Assembly (NCBI GenBank): GCA_001643675.2
Contig: LSRY02000003.1
Coordinates: forward strand, 1,788,001-1,852,000
Direction: 5' to 3'
DNA length: 64,000 nt
Origin: Monocercomonoides exilis
Lineage: Eukaryota > Preaxostyla > Oxymonadida > Polymastigidae
The translations under genes were made by a program, and so were the position numbers. Positions 11,585 to 22,339 of this stretch are shown here, in pieces. Under the pieces are notes generated by a model that searched no databases, was not told the DNA's origin, and saw only the letters and a program-made list of their open reading frames with translations. Position 1 is the stretch's first letter. The number at the start of each line of letters is the position of its first letter.

Positions 11585-13101
11585 TAGGCCTCTGCGACAC
11601 ACATTTTTTGAGAACAATTTGTCGGTCGAAAAATTTTTCTATTGTCGAAAATATTAAAATGATTGTTTCTTCCCAAACTTTGCTTTTCGTGAATATATCT
11701 AACTCACAACAACAAAAACAATAAGTTCAGGCAGATCTTTTTTTATTTATATTTATATTTTTATATTTTTATTACCATAATAATAATATATTATGTATTT
11801 TGAAAACAAATAAGAAATTAATGAAAACACCGTAGAAGATAGATGAAAGGAGTTAAATAGATTGTTGTTTTTATTAAATACAATGATTTGTAATGGATGT
11901 TTTTTGAGATATCTTTGCTGCTGATGAGGATTTGATCAATGGAGATAATTTTAACATTGTTTTTTTAAATGCTCGAAGAAAAATTACTCATGAATAAAAA
12001 CTATTCTATTCATCTTCTTCTTCTTCAACCTCTTCTTCTCATTCTCGTTCTTCCCCCTTTCGCTTTCTCTTTTCTTTCAAACAATTTCTTTCCGACAAAT
12101 GCGATGTTCTTCACTCCATCAGACTGCTTTATCATTTTAGCAACCTTCTTTTCCACAATCCTCTTCGGCTTCGCATGCAACTCCATGTGATCCTTCATCA
12201 CCATTGCAGTTTCCTTAAATTCAGTCCATTTCACAAATTCATTGTAATAGAGCGGCATTTCATTCTCTGGATAATACGAAATTATCTGAACTTCGTTTCA
12301 TTCACTTTTTTTGTTTAGAAAATAGAATTCTTTCACAAATATATTATCACCGTTTCATGAAACAGAAAAAGAATTGCATCATACGGTTTTGTGCAAATTT
12401 GAACTTTGAACAAAAGATTTTTGCAACGATAAGTAATAATAATAGTCTTCAAACAACCATTATATCGATTCGTATATTTGCCACAACAACCAAATGATAT
12501 TTTTGAATTGATGATCATATTTGAATAAAAAATCAAAACCAAAAAGATAAAAGAGAATTGTTTGAAACATTCAAAACACCATTTCCTCTTTCAAATGATG
12601 TTCAAAATGACTTGTTTGTACAATGCAACATTGAAAATAATTTTTAATCTAATCATTGAACTTCAAAACAAGAAATCAAAGCAAGCATGATTCAAAAATG
12701 AAAAAAAAGTGAAATCTTCAAGTGAGTGAAAGTCTTATAAAAATAAAAGAATAAGCAATTGTTAAAAAATCATTTATTTCCATTTGGATCTTACAACTCG
12801 ACTTATCTTTGTCAAACGACTGATCATTGTCGTTCGACTGATCTCGACAAAGATCTGTCGATAACCCATTATTAAAAAAAGAATTTTTGCAAAAAAGGTG
12901 AATTTTGGATTTATCATTTTCATATTTAATTGTGAATATTTATCGATTAAAAATAAATAATATGATTAAATTTTGTTTATTTTTTTTAAATAAATAAAAA
13001 TTAAAATTAAAATTATCTTAATAATAAAAAATAAAACTCGACAAAATTGTCGGTCAACCTGTCGAGTTGTCTCAAAAATGTCGGATGGTCGCAGAGGTTT
13101 A
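11585..13101. mobile_element. non-autonomous hAT-type element, 1.5 kb
   Basis: The left end reads TAGGCCTCTGCGAC. The complement of the right end reads TAAACCTCTGCGACC. Both sides are flanked by the same octamer TAACTATT (11577-11584 and 13102-13109), an 8-bp target duplication as expected for hAT elements. The match extends to ten bases, so a 9-10 bp duplication is also possible. The termini resemble those of the 8.1-kb hAT element at 54967-63079 (TAAACCTC...CGTCACCC). Subterminal DNA is rich in TGTCG/CGACA motifs. There is no transposase inside. Confidence 0.75.
12025..12258 (-). CDS. small basic ORF inside the non-autonomous element
   Basis: 77 codons, Lys/Arg/Glu-rich, ending in a GA-rich basic tail. 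No family is recognised. Its composition is less AT-rich than its surroundings, like other captured coding pieces in this window. It may be a fragment of a host gene carried by the element rather than a working gene. Confidence 0.25.
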   Translation of the reverse strand: MPLYYNEFVKWTEFKETAMVMKDHMELHAKPKRIVEKKVAKMIKQSDGVKNIAFVGKKLFERKEKAKGGRTRMRRRG

Positions 13102-13109
13102 TAACTATT

Positions 13110-13955
13110 TCTAACTTAAATAAAATTTCAATACATAACTTTTAACATGATACAATTTTTAACGAATTTTTCAATAAATAAATGATTTTTGCATTCAAAA
13201 TGAAAAATATCTTCCGTTTTCATTGGAAAAAAAATTATTTGAAATATTCTAATTATTCAGAAAAAATCAAAATTTTTCGAAGTTTTTTATTCCTATGAAA
13301 ACACAAGTAATTTTTCATTTTGAATGCAAAAATTATTAATTCGACGGCGAAAATACCTATTTTTAATAATTTATTGGTATTTAGAGATGGAAATATTTTT
13401 TTTGGTTTTCCACATAAAATTCATTATAATTTCTCTCATATGGATGATTTTTATTAAATCCATGTTTTCTCTCTCAAAATTTTCGGTTTAATAATTCATA
13501 TTAAATTTTAATAAATGAACATTGGAATAGTGCACCTATTATCATACATATTTTTTACATGATTATCATCTCTCACATTGTCTTTTCAAATCATAAGAAT
13601 GCATGTTGCATTTTAACGAAAAATTTCTTTTTGAAGAAACAAAATCAAAGAAAAATAAAAGCTGCGAAAAAAGTTTTGATTTCAAAAATTATCCCCATTT
13701 TCTTAATGTGGACAAGTGGAGAAGATCCTGCTACCAAATGATCATATCCCAAAATTTTTTTAATCGTATTCAAATAATTTTCCAATTTAGCAACTCAGAT
13801 GGCTCAACATCAGCAAGTTACGATCTTTACAAAATAAAGCATTTTTCAATTTCCGAAAAAGTTCACAAGCGAAAAAGAAACATTGGAATGGTTGTTTTCG
13901 TCAGGGAAAATTGATTCTTTTAAAAAATTCCCCGATGACGGTTCAAAGGTTAATG
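13110..13955. other. AT-rich intergenic with a foldback repeat
   Basis: No supported gene. The only structure I see is the inverted repeat at 13185-13333, listed separately. Short open frames near 13559-13914 look like chance in AT-rich DNA. Confidence 0.5.
13185..13333. repeat. foldback repeat with 24-bp perfect arms
   Basis: Bases 13185-13208 are the exact reverse complement of 13310-13333, with about 100 bases between them. Partial complementarity continues inward (GTTTTCAT against ATGAAAAC). This may be a small MITE remnant; no target duplication was found. Confidence 0.65.
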
Positions 13956-14197
13956 TGGGTGATTCTTTTTGAGAAGTCACAAATGTTTTATTTTCAAATA
14001 AATCAAGAATTTCATATTTTGCTAAATATTTTGTTGACAAAAATCAAACTTCACGAAAATGGTATCTATAACTTGATAATGCTATTTCAAACATTCTCGA
14101 GGAGATTTGTGAGTTGAAATAGAAATTTGTGCAAAATATGAAAATTTTGAAATATTTGAAAATTAAACATTTGTGACTTTTCAAAAAGAATCACCTA
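13956..14197. mobile_element. 242-bp MITE, copy 1
   Basis: Palindromic element beginning TGGGTGATTCTTTTTGA and ending with its complement. It has the same length (242 bp) and near-identical termini as the copies at 26579-26820 and 27031-27272. Arms are long, so the whole unit can fold back on itself. No coding capacity. The target duplication could not be fixed with confidence. Confidence 0.8.
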
Positions 14198-14697
14198 TGT
14201 TTTTAACGTGGATGAAATTCCAAGTTATTGTAAATGTTTATTTTGTAAGAAACGATGGTCCATCCAAAAAAACACAGTTTTTGAAGATTACAAGTTGAAA
14301 ATAAATCATATCATGATAATTCTATTACCTTATTGGTTCCATTTAAAGGTTCATCAAACGTCTTTGATGTGTGGAATCGATAGGCATACAGTAACATTTT
14401 AATATTCAGCAATAAGAAGTACATTATCTACCATATTTCTCTGAAAACAGCAACCAATTGTGGGAATTGGAAAGGTTGTTGAAATAAATGAATTATTTTG
14501 GAGATAAAGAAAATATAATTAAGGTTTCAGGATGATTTTATATAAATTTTTGTTAATTTTTTATTAAATTATTAGGGAAACAAAAAAAGTCAATATGGCT
14601 GTTTGGCGCAATCGAAATAAAAAAGACCGATAGAAAATACAGAATGGTTGCTCATTATGTTCAAAATAAAACAAAAAAAAGATAAGGTATGTCAGCC
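14198..14697. other. intergenic, nothing recognised
   Basis: AT-rich sequence between the MITE and the PrimPol element. Short open frames are present but none has recognisable features. Confidence 0.5.
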
Positions 14698-15703
14698 ATG
14701 GATCCATCTTGATGAGGTCAATCATTATTATCTATTTATGAATATCTGGTAGTTGTTATCATCTTGTATTATAAGTTGAATAGGTAATGATAATGAGATA
14801 GAGATCGAGGGTTATTGCTGATGCTCTTAGGGGTTTCTCATGATAAAATATTCAGTGATGTTCTATAAAGATGGTCTATTGATAGGTGTCATCGAGATAT
14901 ATCCATAGCTGATATACCATATCTCCGGGAAGGAGAATTAGCTAAAAGATTAACTGGAACGGAGATGAAGTCTCCTTAGCAACTTCGTTGCGAAGTGTTC
15001 AAGTAGGTAAATTAATGGTGAAATTGTGTGACAATTGATGTTTTCGTTGATGAAATACATGAGTTGAATGTTGAACGTGTTATCGTAGATGAAATACATG
15101 AGTTGAACATGTGTCGAACGTTGGTGTTATCATTGATGTTATCGTTGGTGAAATCGTAAATAAAAATAATTGATTTTGTTTTTTTGTTTTATCGTAAATG
15201 GGTCGAAAGAAGATATACGCAACTGTGGAGGAAGCGAAAGAGGCTCAACAGAAACAAATTAAACAGTTTCAGGAAAAACGTAAAGAAGAAACTAAGTATT
15301 ACAACGAACATGAAACTGAGAAACAGAAGAAGTTGATTAAGATATTGAGGAGAAAGGTTATCGAAAGTGATGAGTTGTTAGATGAGTTGATGGAAAAAGT
15401 TAGTGGCTATTGCTTGAACAAGCTTGATTGGGATAAATGTGTTAATTGATGAAATATGACTGACTATACACGTTTGTTGTACCGTTGATTGTTAAGAACA
15501 GTTGACACGTTGATGTTGTAGTTAATTGCCAACAACAACATTTTTGCTTGCACCGGGTTGATGGTGCAGATAATGTGGGTGATGCTGTGGCGTGGAAATG
15601 TTGAGTTAAATCTCCGAGCTTATCACCTGCACTGGGTGCACTGGGTGCACCGGGTCAAATATATTCTATAAATAATGTGGGTAAACGGGCAAACGGGGCA
15701 AAT
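14698..15703 (+). repeat. left ~1-kb terminal inverted repeat
   Basis: Position p here pairs with position 33859-p in the right repeat, without gaps in the parts I checked. The outer end reads ATGGATCCATC. Inside are a repeated GATGAAATACATGAGTTGAA unit (near 15050-15105), tandem CTGGGTGCA units (near 15625-15655) and the 83-residue gene. The GC-richer inner 250 bp may hold origin or promoter signals. Confidence 0.9.
15198..15449 (+). CDS. small charged protein encoded in left TIR
   Basis: 83 residues, starting MGRKKIYATVEEAKEAQQKQ. It is very rich in Lys, Glu and Gln, mostly helical or coiled-coil in character, with a hydrophobic C-terminal third (SGYCLNKLDW). The N-terminus resembles the short GRPRKY-x-T-x-EE basic module common in polinton-like and giant-virus proteins; that is a resemblance from memory, not a search result. 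An identical 83-residue copy is encoded in the right TIR. The stop is TGA. A DNA-binding or terminus-associated role is plausible because of its position, but unproven. Confidence 0.75.
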   Translation: MGRKKIYATVEEAKEAQQKQIKQFQEKRKEETKYYNEHETEKQKKLIKILRRKVIESDELLDELMEKVSGYCLNKLDWDKCVN

Positions 15704-15815
15704 GGGAAAAACGTGAAAAAATATAACTGTAACATTTCTGTGATTATTAATTATATTCATTCTCAGATACAGTTTGTTTGAATATCAGTTAACATTCATC
15801 TTTCAATATATAATG

Positions 15816-18016
15816 CTAGGAACGTGTTCCATTAATTGATTTCTGTTTCCATTCACATTTATCTTTCAGTTGCAATTGGAAGTTCTTGTCTTTAATTACA
15901 ACAGGTTTGCAGAGGAGAACTTCTGTACAATTCATTCCAACACATAGCTCGTCATAATGATTGCATATCCACATTTCCAACGGACTTTTTCTCGCTTCTA
16001 TAATATCTATTTTAGCCTCTGTCATTGGTATTGATCTAACGTTAAATGATGAAAGGTCTTTGTTCATCAAATATGTGAGCAAATTGTCATAAAACTCTGT
16101 CGTAAATGAAGAACATAGCTGTTTGAAATAATCGAAATTGTTCTTGTATTTACCATTACATGCAAGAGCAACATATCTCCTATCACCTGTTTCAATCTTT
16201 ACTGGAAATGCGTGGTTTGTCACATATATGAAATTAGCTACATTCTCAGCGGTTCTTCGAGGTTGATTCTTCTCGTTTATTCTAATAATGTTTTCTGTTA
16301 TTACAGACTTCAACGCATTGAAATTTGCCAGTCTGTCGTCTCCACAATTTTTCAGTTCATTCAAAACAATCAACATTTTGCTTTCAACAACAGAGTTGAA
16401 GTTTCCAGTCAATTCTCCAATTTCTGTGACATTTCTACTGGAATAACCAGCGAATAGTTCAGATATAACATCTGTGAATCTGTTTTTCCCAATACCTTGA
16501 ATACCTTTCAATATCAATGCTGTTTCATTTTTTATTCCAGGGTGTTGAACATTGTTGGCAATCCAGTTAATAACATATTCATATACATCGCTGTTAGAAT
16601 CAGCAATTACCTCACGAACAAAGTCCAGAAACATTGAGATTGTTTCCATATCTACACTTTCACGAAAATTGTACTTGAAACCTTGAAATATCAAGAAAAC
16701 ATTAGCTGCATCTTTTGCAATAAATATAACACCTTGCAATGTTAGTTACGACAAACAAGACAGTAGAATGTCATATGCTGTTGTTGTTTGATGTTCAGTT
16801 TTCCACAGTTTAATTATCTTTAAGTCCCGTGTCATATTAGTGTCTGCAACAAATGTTATTCCCCAATGTTCATCGAATATATTGAAATCCTTTTGCATTT
16901 CATCGCCCCTGTTTCGATAAATCGAAAAATTCTCGACAAATCACTAATAACATCATCAGCGTTTTTGTATTGTTTTGTCTCAGCTTTTCGTCGAATATCA
17001 GTCATGGAAAACGAATCAGACATATCTATTGGTTTAAAAATATTGGTGACGTTTCTCAGTAACGGTGATATCTCGTTTGTGTAATAGTCATTATTCCATA
17101 TTTTGTACATCTTAACTAATACAAATGGCGATGATCTCAAACATCTGTATCGTTGTTTTACCACATAATAGTTATCACGAGCATTAGCTGTCAAATTGTC
17201 ACTGTTTTGTACTCTGTCGTAAGCTAATTCGATATGCTCATTCGGTAATGAATTAATTGCTTGAAACAGTGTGAAAAACGTGATTTCTCTGTTGATTGGC
17301 ATATTTCCCCCATCGTTATGTATAACAAAACACTCCAACCCGTTGACAAAAACATTAGCTAACTCGTCACTGATATTGTCATTGTCGTTATCTAATTTAA
17401 CAATATTATCTATTTCATCAGATGTTTTTATATACAGTTTCAATGAGAGATCGTTCAATATATCATTAACATTTCGTGTAATTGCTAAGTCAAACGAACC
17501 TCTTACAAGCTGATAAACATTTGTCTTTGATCGATGATCCATACGCACTTTAGTGTTTATTAACACTATTTATGGTCGTTTGCCCTCATCCAATGATGCC
17601 ATGATATCTACATCAAATTCATCGCAAGTGTAACATATAATCATTCTGTTGGAGTTGGCGTAAAAGTCATCGGTATTTGCATAAATGTGTAATCCCCCAG
17701 AAGCTGTCTGAACAACAACATCATCTTCGTCCAGTTTGTTTAATATCTTTGATCTAACAGATTGTTTGGCCTCGTCGTCTAACGATTTGTTAATGTCAAT
17801 GTCGATAACAGTTATATTTGACACTTTGTTCACCAATACTGCTCTTCCAGTAACAACAGAGCCACTGCCTCCATCATGCTTTTGATAATTGAATAAATCA
17901 ACAACGTTAGTATCAATTCTTTCATTCAATATTTTTTCTTCCATGCTAATAAGGAGTTGAACCGTTTGGCTGTTTTCACCGATTATTTCGGTTATGCTTT
18001 TGCTCATGGTTGCCAA
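15816..18016 (-). CDS. primase-polymerase / SF3 helicase (interrupted)
   Basis: The N-terminal part (18016-17573) shows AEP primase motifs in order: VIDIDI (catalytic D-x-D), TASGGLH (motif II His) and DVDIM (third acid). A central region follows. Then comes an SF3 helicase (near 16560-16150) with Walker A GIQGIGKN, Walker B MLIVLNE and a sensor TNHAFPV followed by DRRYVAL. Total length is about 730 residues, usual for virophage or polinton-like enzymes. The frame passes through TAA at 17572-17570, right before the conserved IVL...KVR strand. It shifts frame near 16890-16920, and passes TAA at 16748-16746. It may extend past TAG at 15818-15816, where further protein-like sequence follows. Either the stops are read as Gln or the gene is decaying; the shift points to damage in this copy. 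Confidence 0.85.
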
Positions 18017-18155
18017 TTTTATAGAAATAAAAAAAACAAATTTTTTTTGGAACAGAATTATTTTTGAAAATACAATTTCGGGGAAAGATGATGTTGACGT
18101 TAATGTCTAACATTTACAGAAACAGTTAATTTTCACATAAAATGCACTTTACACA

Positions 18156-19161
18156 ATTTGCCCAGTTTGCCCGTTTACCCACATTATTTATAGAATATAT
18201 TTGACCCGGTGCACCCAGTGCACCCAGTGCAGGTGATAAGCTCGGAGATTTAACTCAACATTTCCACGCCACAGCATCACCCACATTATCTGCACCATCA
18301 ACCCGGTGCAAGCAAAAATGTTGTTGTTGGCAATTAACTACAACATCAACGTGTCAACTGTTCTTAACAATCAACGGTACAACAAACGTGTATAGTCAGT
18401 CATATTTCATCAATTAACACATTTATCCCAATCAAGCTTGTTCAAGCAATAGCCACTAACTTTTTCCATCAACTCATCTAACAACTCATCACTTTCGATA
18501 ACCTTTCTCCTCAATATCTTAATCAACTTCTTCTGTTTCTCAGTTTCATGTTCGTTGTAATACTTAGTTTCTTCTTTACGTTTTTCCTGAAACTGTTTAA
18601 TTTGTTTCTGTTGAGCCTCTTTCGCTTCCTCCACAGTTGCGTATATCTTCTTTCGACCCATTTACGATAAAACAAAAAAACAAAATCAATTATTTTTATT
18701 TACGATTTCACCAACGATAACATCAATGATAACACCAACGTTCGACACATGTTCAACTCATGTATTTCATCTACGATAACACGTTCAACATTCAACTCAT
18801 GTATTTCATCAACGAAAACATCAATTGTCACACAATTTCACCATTAATTTACCTACTTGAACACTTCGCAACGAAGTTGCTAAGGAGACTTCATCTCCGT
18901 TCCAGTTAATCTTTTAGCTAATTCTCCTTCCCGGAGATATGGTATATCAGCTATGGATATATCTCGATGACACCTATCAATAGACCATCTTTATAGAACA
19001 TCACTGAATATTTTATCATGAGAAACCCCTAAGAGCATCAGCAATAACCCTCGATCTCTATCTCATTATCATTACCTATTCAACTTATAATACAAGATGA
19101 TAACAACTACCAGATATTCATAAATAGATAATAATGATTGACCTCATCAAGATGGATCCAT
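18156..19161 (-). repeat. right ~1-kb terminal inverted repeat
   Basis: Inverted copy of 14698-15703, bounded by ATGGATCC on the complement. It carries the second copy of the 83-residue gene. Similarity stops at about 18156, where the unique centre begins. Confidence 0.9.
18410..18661 (-). CDS. small charged protein encoded in right TIR
   Basis: Identical at all 83 residues to the gene at 15198-15449, in mirror orientation. The gene therefore reads inward from each end, toward the centre of the element. Two perfect copies imply recent TIR homogenisation, as happens when inverted termini are copied during replication. Confidence 0.75.
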   Translation of the reverse strand: MGRKKIYATVEEAKEAQQKQIKQFQEKRKEETKYYNEHETEKQKKLIKILRRKVIESDELLDELMEKVSGYCLNKLDWDKCVN

Positions 19162-19740
19162 AGCGGGTTTACCATATCTCTCTTTTTTTACACAAAGAAC
19201 AAAAAAATTTCTCCACTCATAACTTTATTTCCCCTTCTCAGATTTCAAAATAAATTCGAATTTCATCTCCTTAAACAGGCGTCGTTGAAATCAAAACATA
19301 AAGAATTGCTGCATTTTTTTATTATCAAAAAATGGACACATTTTTATTGTGCTTTTTGATATTGAAAAGTCAATAAAAAGCGCATAATTTTTCAATAGAA
19401 TTCCTGAAGTGAAATATTTTGCCCCATATAGTATTGTTAAATAACAGTTTTTGATATCTGTTTCTTTGTCAACCTTGTGCATATGCTTGTCTTTCACCGC
19501 TTTTCAAGGAAACCTATGAAAAGTTGTAAAATGTTTAATTAACAAAACTGATAATACACAACAAATACCTAACAAATCTCGCACAACACAAGGAATAAAT
19601 AAAACAGATAAATATAGAAAATTATAAATTATTCCAAACCAGTTCAGATTCATTGCATGCTCTTTATTGTTTATTATCAGTTTATTCCTTATAACAAAAA
19701 AAGAGAATTTAACGATTCCAAAGAAAGTGAATGCCTTCGA
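19162..19740. other. AT-rich intergenic, nothing recognised
   Basis: No supported gene or repeat between the PrimPol element and the broken hAT transposase. Confidence 0.5.
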
Positions 19741-22330
19741 TCACCACAGATTCTTTTTAGCCTTGAAAAAAGGAATCTCGAAAGATGCCTCACTACAGGG
19801 CGATGTAATCAATGCATATGACAAATTGGTATAAATATTTGGCAAAACTCCTTGCTTTGCTATTACGTAGTAATAAAACATCCATTTGTCTTGAAAAATA
19901 GATTGATCACAACAAATAAAATTTGAAGAATGCAAAGAAATTATCTGCTTTCTTATATCGGAGTTCATGGAAAAAAGAACAGAATTTGCATAATCGCAAA
20001 ATCCGCTTTTGATTCGAGGTAATCAATCACTTGAAATTTTCTTTAGAATTGTTGATAATACTTTGGTCCTTTCATCTGAATTTTCTAAATCATCTGTTGG
20101 TAGTTGTTTACTCGATCCAAGTAAAAACAGTTCGTCAACGATATTTTCATTAGAAGAATGATTGAAAACACTTGAACTTTCTTCAGTTGATGAATTGCAA
20201 TTGGCAACTTGTTGACTTTCAATTGATCCACAAGAGTTTCTTGTATTATATACAAATCGTTTCTTTGGAATGGTTGTTGATTCTGTCTTTTCATTGAATT
20301 CATCGTATTCATTTTCAGTGTCATCATCTATTATCCCTAACGTTTCAAAAATAAGCTGATTCTGTAAATCATCATTCGGCTAATCGCTTGAATCTTTTGT
20401 TGATTAATTATTTGTCACATAATTGATCAATTTGAAAAGAATTTCGTTGTTCAAAATAGAACTTGATGGTGAAAATATTGACTATGTAATATCTGGTGCT
20501 GGTGTTCGTGCAGATGAAACAGATGCAGATTCTTTTTCCTTTTTTTCTATTTTCGTTTCAAGTTGTTGAAGCGAATAATGAAATGCATTCACAGATAAAG
20601 GAGATCCGAAATTTATCTGTTGTGTTGGTAAAATAAATGTTGGTTTTTCAAATGTGGAAGAATTCTGCAATTGTTGATTTGACACAAAAATACTGTTTGC
20701 ACAATTGTCCTTTGCTGTGTCTTGACGTGAAGGAATTTTCATATTCTCTTGTTGAGCACAAGAAATTGTTAAAATAGAAACAGGTGTTATCGATGATGTT
20801 GAAGAAGAAGAGCTGAGAAATGAATTTTGCGTTATTTGTGAATGTGTCTTCAGAGTGTTGACAGCAGGATGCGTTGATGAAAGAGGCGATAATTTTTCTG
20901 ATGATTTGATAAATTGAGTGAATTCATCTTTAAGAGAATTAAGCTTCGATGTAAAGGAGATCACAAATGAGCTTCGATGGTAAAGTCTCACTCCAATTGG
21001 TGTTAAAGAAAAAGCCAACGCCAATTTGTTTTTTCGTTCTCCAGCAAGGAAACAATTTTGTAATCAAATCATCAAATGGTAAACACAAACAAGCTAATTT
21101 TCATCAGAAAAATTATCGAGATAAATCATTAAAAAATATTGAACAAACGTTTTAAGTGTGAGAAGAAAAACAGATCCCAGTTTCGTGTCATCGTTCTCGA
21201 GCAATAGTTGCAGTTCTCTGAAAGGAAACAGTAATATGCCACATCTGATCACATCAAAAATAGAAATACCACCAAAAAACTCAGAAATTGATGTATATTT
21301 GCAATTGACATAAGAAAAAAAAGTTGTGTCAGCAGAGCCACCTTATTTTGACAAAGCAAGAGCACGTAGGATTTGTTGGATTTTTCGTTGATGTTTTCCT
21401 GTAGCCTTTGGATATCGTAATTATGGTCTCTTTTAGTTGTCTCAAGAATTTGTTTTCGGAAAAAAAAAGGGTAATAATCAGATTGACTAAATGATTTGTG
21501 CAGTAAATAAAAAATGGTGGAGTTTGATATTCATTTTGCTGAGTTTCACAAATAGTCGTATCCTATAACAGATTTTGTTTCGCTAGCATGTGTGGTTTTT
21601 ATCCATCTGAGCAAAATCTGCTGACCTCTCCATTCACATCGAGAACTTCTATCTTTATAGAATGTGCCAATTTTGTGTAATCAGCAGCTGTGAAACATGC
21701 ATTGTTCAGGATTCAAAAAACTCGTTTTCCATTATCATTCGAGGGAACAACTGAAACTATTGTTAACTTTTTTCCAGCAATAACTCCTCCGTCCATCATG
21801 GCACAGACTATTGTGTTGTTGATAGCTTCATTTCGTTCTTTTCCTTTTCTCAAGTTTTCGTCTTTGATGAGCAATGATAGTTTCCTACTGGTTAAAGATG
21901 GAAAAATGGTTTCTGAAGACAAAGAAAGATTTTGTTGAGAAAGTCGAATTAACGTAGAAATGAATGTGTTAAATTCAGAAGAATAAGCAGATAAAAAAGC
22001 TATATTGCAATGGCTGATAAGATAAAAGAATTGCTAAATGAGAATATGAAAATTGGAATTAATAATCTTTTGGACTTTTTTTGGAGGTTTTGATTAAATT
22101 GGAACAAAAGGCTTTGGCTTTAAAAAAGATAACATTGAAGATTCTTTTGTTAAAAAGCATAAATGATTTTTAACACGTTCTGTGTTTTTTCTTCCAGAAA
22201 AGCCACAGTTTATTCCATGTTTGCTATTTGGACATAGTTAGTAAACATGCCCATCTTTTTTCAGTGATCCATCAGGAGAAACTGGAGGATACGCAATTCA
22301 AAAGGAATTGTTATTAACTTCGAAATGTGT
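19741..22330 (-). pseudogene. second hAT transposase, interrupted
   Basis: It parallels the intact transposase at 59801-62389 along its length. The N-terminal zinc-finger region has CPNSKHGINC (intact copy CPNSKNGQNC). CNIAFLSA corresponds to CNISFLSA. MDGGVIAGKK corresponds to MDGAIIGGKK, around the first catalytic Asp. The C-terminal segment has YALITSPCSEASFE, against YSLIQSPCSECFCE. Reading it needs at least six in-frame TAA/TAG codons, all in positions where Gln is acceptable, plus one TGA (SD-stop-LPR) and frame changes between about 21030 and 21710. A Ser/Thr-rich stretch (20480-21024) separates the blocks. Under a TAR=Gln code it would be only lightly damaged; under the standard code it is dead. 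Confidence 0.8.
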
Positions 22331-22339
22331 TTTATCAAT

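Larger units (their letters stand above)
14698..19161. mobile_element. TIR-flanked PrimPol-SF3 helicase element, 4.46 kb
   Basis: The ends are about 1,006-bp inverted repeats (14698-15703 and 18156-19161) that align by eye without indels, so the insertion looks recent. Each repeat carries a complete 83-residue gene. The unique centre, about 2.4 kb, holds a single gene encoding an archaeo-eukaryotic-type primase joined to a superfamily 3 helicase. That enzyme pair is typical of virophages, polinton-like viruses, NCLDVs and some plasmids. I see no integrase, transposase, protein-primed polymerase, capsid or packaging ATPase, and no target duplication. It could be a satellite-like or plasmid-like replicon that integrated, or a reduced derivative of a larger virus-like element. 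Confidence 0.85.

Noticed and set aside
11576-13110. Mutator-like element with a 10-bp duplication
   Set aside because: An 8-bp duplication with ends like those of the hAT element explains it better. The two extra matching bases are A/T.
14698-19161. Polinton/Maverick
   Set aside because: No polymerase B, integrase, protease, ATPase or capsid gene, and the element is far too short.
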